From a virus: a DNA stretch of 43,319 nt. Both the position numbers and the translations under genes were made by a program. The notes under the pieces were generated by a model. It ran no database searches. It was not told where the DNA came from and worked only from the letters and a program-made list of their open reading frames with translations. Shown piece after piece: positions 41,693-43,319 of this stretch. Where the stretch lies: the IMG/VR virus record IMGVR_UViG_3300030104_002853, positions 1 to 43,319 of that record; one strand, 5' to 3'. Numbering within the stretch: position 1 is the stretch's first letter; each line of letters opens with the position of its first letter.

Positions 41693-41991
41693 TATTCCTC
41701 CTCATTTTTGTTTGCTTTAAATCGTGTCTTATGTCCAAAGACAATATTATATATGCGTTGTCTAGTAAGACCTACGATACTTCCTAATCTGATAGCACTA
41801 AATCCATTAGCAAAAGCATAAGAAATAAGTTCATCTCTCTGTTCATGTAGCTTATTTATTATTTGTTGTGCTTGTTGGACTTGCTTTTGTGTATCTATTA
41901 ATCTTTCTTCTATCTTATCTTCAGGCATATCTTCAATGGGAGATTCAATACCATTAATATATGTCTTGTCATCTATTATTTGAAGTATCAT
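41692..41991 (-). CDS. Helix-turn-helix protein with coiled coil, 99 aa
   Basis: The first half is charged and helical (E-R-L-I-D-T-Q-K-Q-V-Q-Q-A-Q-Q). Residues about 56-85 (L-G-S-I-V-G-L-T-R-Q-R-I-Y-N-I-V) fit a DNA-binding helix-turn-helix with the recognition helix T-R-Q-R-I-Y-N. It is a likely regulator of this operon or its own promoter. The end N-E-E-E encodes the Shine-Dalgarno GAGGAGGAA of the Erf-like gene, whose start overlaps the stop (TAATG). Confidence 0.7.
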   Translation of the reverse strand: MILQIIDDKTYINGIESPIEDMPEDKIEERLIDTQKQVQQAQQIINKLHEQRDELISYAFANGFSAIRLGSIVGLTRQRIYNIVFGHKTRFKANKNEEE

Positions 41992-42203
41992 TACTTCGCT
42001 CCTTTATTTATTTTTTCATTGTGTTTTTTAATAGTAGCTTTTCTTTTTTCACTTAAGTCCTCTAAGTCTTTTAAAAACTCAGGGCTTAGTTTTCCTATTG
42101 GTTCATAGTATTCTTTCTTACTATATAAATAGATTCTATATTCTCTAGTAAATATTCTGAACTTCAATAAAGTTCTTGTGTTTCTGTCTGTTGTCCACGG
42201 CAT
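41991..42203 (-). CDS. Small basic protein, 70 aa
   Basis: Basic with many Arg, Lys and Tyr residues (R-N-T-R-T-L-L-K-F-R-I-F-T-R-E-Y-R), ending in a Lys-rich helix. The start overlaps the upstream stop (TAATG). It has no recognised family. The charge suggests nucleic-acid binding. Confidence 0.6.
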   Translation of the reverse strand: MPWTTDRNTRTLLKFRIFTREYRIYLYSKKEYYEPIGKLSPEFLKDLEDLSEKRKATIKKHNEKINKGAK

Positions 42204-42427
42204 TATTTCTTTTCCTCTTCTTTCTTTTCTTGTTCGTTAATTTCGTTTGCTATTTTAATAGTGTTCTCATTATGGTCATTGACAAACTCATCTAATAATT
42301 CTCTGAGTCTTTGAGGATTAGTCTTTGTTAGTGTAATAGACTTCTCCACCTTTTGACCACCACAAGCGTTAGCTAATTTAATTGCCCAAGTCTTTAGTGA
42401 TTTGGGGTCATCAAACATATTAGCCAT
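42203..42427 (-). CDS. Small protein with acidic-basic tail, 74 aa
   Basis: N-terminal M-F-D-D-P-K-S-L, helix L-A-N-A-C-G-G-Q, then E-L-L-D-E-F-V-N-D and a final K-K-E-E-E-K-K tail that supplies the next gene's ribosome site. GGAGGAAG before ATG 42427 is a strong Shine-Dalgarno. Unknown function. Confidence 0.6.
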   Translation of the reverse strand: MANMFDDPKSLKTWAIKLANACGGQKVEKSITLTKTNPQRLRELLDEFVNDHNENTIKIANEINEQEKKEEEKK

Positions 42428-42456
42428 AGCTACTTCCTCCTTTTATTCTCTGTTCT

Positions 42457-42615
42457 TTAAACTGTTTCTAGCTTAGGTATCTCCACCAACTTAACCAAAA
42501 ACATATCTCCAAAGTCTTTAAGTTCTCTGACCTTAACAAGTGCATCTTGTTTTGAATCAAAGCTCCATGTTTGTATTCCACCATACACACTCAGACTTCT
42601 TACTTGATATATCAT
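42457..42615 (-). CDS. Small hypothetical protein, 52 aa
   Basis: A frame starting at ATG 42615 with GGAGAA upstream, giving M-I-Y-Q-V-R-S-L-S-V-Y-G-G and a later A-L-V-K-V-R-E-L-K-D-F-G. It looks like a compact alpha-beta protein of unknown function. It is the first gene of the leftward recombination operon after the hairpin region. Confidence 0.6.
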   Translation of the reverse strand: MIYQVRSLSVYGGIQTWSFDSKQDALVKVRELKDFGDMFLVKLVEIPKLETV

Positions 42616-42691
42616 AGTTCTCCTATGTAATCCTTAGTTTAATTATATACCACATTGAAAGTTAATGTAAACAATACTAAACATTTTTTAA

Positions 42692-42779
42692 TTAGTTGCT
42701 CCTATTCTTCTTCTTAATATATAAACACGTAGCTGGAGGTAAGGGCTGATACCTCCAGTTTGAATCTACGTGCAACTAA
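42692..42779. other. Nested triple hairpin upstream of recombination operon
   Basis: TTAGTTGC (42692-42699) pairs with GCAACTAA (42772-42779), CACGTAG (42726-42732) with CTACGTG (42766-42772) and CTGGAGGTA (42733-42741) with TACCTCCAG (42750-42758), leaving an 8-nt loop and a 7-nt bulge. The outer stem and the middle stem share only base 42772. There is no T run on either strand, so it is not a simple terminator. It could be a structured 5-prime UTR, a processing site or a replication/packaging signal. Confidence 0.6.
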
Positions 42780-42785
42780 GGGGGG

Positions 42786-42902
42786 TTAGTTTAAATCCTT
42801 TTCTATATCTTTAAATCTTAAATCTGTTAGCTTATCTCTTACTAGATTAGGATTCTTTTTAAATTCTTTGTTATTAAATTTAATCCAGTATTCTTTAGCC
42901 AT
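42786..42902 (-). CDS. Small hypothetical protein, 38 aa
   Basis: Complete copy of the gene truncated at 1-61. Basic and helical (F-N-N-K-E-F-K-K-N-P-N-L-V-R-D-K-L). It starts at ATG 42902 inside the 59-aa gene end (overlap of 8 bases), using the GAGGAGGAAG in that gene as its ribosome site. In the left-end version the same ATG is served by GAGAGGAATAA instead. It is the last gene before the structured region at 42692-42779. Unknown function. Confidence 0.6.
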   Translation of the reverse strand: MAKEYWIKFNNKEFKKNPNLVRDKLTDLRFKDIEKDLN

Positions 42903-43074
42903 TATCTTCCTCCTCTAATCCCTCGTACCAAATAACAATAGTGTTATTTAATTCAAGTTCATATTTAGATTTGTCTTCTAGTTCTTTTTTAGAGTATGTG
43001 CTTGTGTATCCCCAGTTAGTATGTCCAACTTGTTGTTCACACCACTCGTCTATTGCCTCTGTTATATCTGCCAT
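42895..43074 (-). CDS. Small acidic protein, 59 aa, cassette gene 2
   Basis: The frame starts at ATG 43074 and is coupled by a one-base overlap with the upstream stop (TAATG). Sequence features are E-A-I-D-E-W-C-E-Q-Q-V-G-H near the start and an acidic end L-E-E-E-D. Acidity, Trp and Cys content resemble the other short leftward genes. It is absent from the left-end version of the contig. Function is unknown. Confidence 0.6.
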   Translation of the reverse strand: MADITEAIDEWCEQQVGHTNWGYTSTYSKKELEDKSKYELELNNTIVIWYEGLEEEDNG

Positions 43075-43250
43075 TATTTATATTTTTCTTCTTCATAAAT
43101 CTTTGATAAACCTAAATGTTTTTTAAAAATATTTCCTACTCTTTTATAAAGGTCATCATATTTTTTTTGTAGTTCATCTTCAGTATGTTCATCACATCTA
43201 AAAACACTTTCTAATTCTTCTATAATTATGTCGTGAATATTTGCCATTAT
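42906..43250. other. Two-gene cassette missing from the left-end form
   Basis: This 345-bp segment lies between matching copies of GCCATTAT (42898-42905 and 43243-43250). The left-end form has only one copy, so the segment is an exact insertion or deletion between those copies. It holds most of the 59-aa gene, the entire 57-aa gene and the second junction. Confidence 0.7.
43074..43247 (-). CDS. Small charged protein, 57 aa, cassette gene 1
   Basis: It starts at ATG 43247, preceded by the GAGAGGAATAA cassette. Sequence N-I-H-D-I-I-I-E-E-L-E-S-V-F then a Lys-rich helix (Y-D-D-L-Y-K-R-V-G-N-I-F-K-K). It is also missing from the left-end version. Function is unknown. A short coiled or helical partner protein is possible. 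Confidence 0.6.
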   Translation of the reverse strand: MANIHDIIIEELESVFRCDEHTEDELQKKYDDLYKRVGNIFKKHLGLSKIYEEEKYK

Positions 43251-43319
43251 TTATTCCTCTCTTTCTAAAATATCTATTGCGTATTGCAATCCTTCATAGA
43301 AACCTATCTCCCAACTCTG
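43251..43319 (-). CDS. Partial copy of the 63-aa protein gene
   Basis: C-terminal 22 codons plus the stop, identical to 65-133. It runs off the right edge of the window and continues at 134 on the circular molecule. Its end holds the GAGAGGAATAA element that serves the 57-aa gene. Confidence 0.7.
   Translation of the reverse strand, partial: QSWEIGFYEGLQYAIDILEREE

Noticed and set aside
41991-42427. WhiB or sigma-like regulator, as in many actinophages
   Set aside because: The short proteins here lack the four-Cys WhiB pattern and sigma regions.

Overview
This window looks like the essentially complete genome of a tailed double-stranded DNA phage, recovered from the environment and AT-rich throughout. 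Its two ends overlap: bases 57-133 equal 43243-43319, and bases 1-64 equal 42842-42905. It is therefore probably a circularised or circularly permuted genome of about 42.8-43.2 kb. No ribosomal, tRNA, integrase or CRISPR locus was seen. The virion gene set (large terminase, portal, giant proteins between portal and capsid, scaffold, capsid, connector, fibres, no obvious tape-measure or sheath) suggests a podovirus-like particle. The host is inferred, weakly, to be a low-GC marine actinobacterium such as the Ca. Actinomarina group. The grounds are an actinobacterial-style ferredoxin, promoters placed 7-8 nt from the start codon (consistent with leaderless mRNAs), an r1t-like holin and an annealing-type protein of a kind common in actinophages.

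Layout. (1) 1-1934, leftward: a tightly overlapping operon of small accessory genes. (2) 1935-3584: control region with one leftward gene (2256-2606), a bidirectional terminator, iterated short repeats, structured RNA hairpins and a candidate ncRNA of about 140 nt. (3) 3585-8027, rightward: zinc-finger microprotein, 21-aa basic peptide, large terminase, portal and two small genes. (4) 8027-23576: a 15-kb block with a 2301-aa protein, a transglycosylase-like protein and a 1361-aa polyvalent-type protein with ParB-like and ADP-ribosyltransferase-like segments. (5) 23577-31909: structured leader, scaffold, major capsid protein, connector, beta-propeller protein, fibre and glycine-rich tip genes. 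(6) 31931-34612: metabolic-type cassette of 2OG-Fe(II) oxygenase, unknown protein, flavin-dependent halogenase and ferredoxin. (7) 34635-38469: small membrane proteins, a secreted hyperacidic 659-aa protein, a DUF5675-like protein and a holin. (8) 38524-39708: metallophosphoesterase. (9) 39694-42615, leftward: PD-(D/E)XK nuclease, zinc-finger proteins, an Erf-like annealing protein, a helix-turn-helix protein and small genes, followed by (10) more small genes up to the contig end that join back to region 1.

How it fits together. The rightward genes build and release the particle. The two leftward arms, continuous across the circle, are probably the early and recombination genes. No DNA polymerase, primase or helicase was seen, so replication is probably left to the host, with phage annealing and nuclease proteins helping. 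Genes in the leftward arms are stitched together by TAATG or ATGA junctions, in which the Shine-Dalgarno of one gene encodes the Glu-rich C-terminus of the gene before it. The contig ends show two versions of this arm that differ by exactly two small genes swapped at such a junction.
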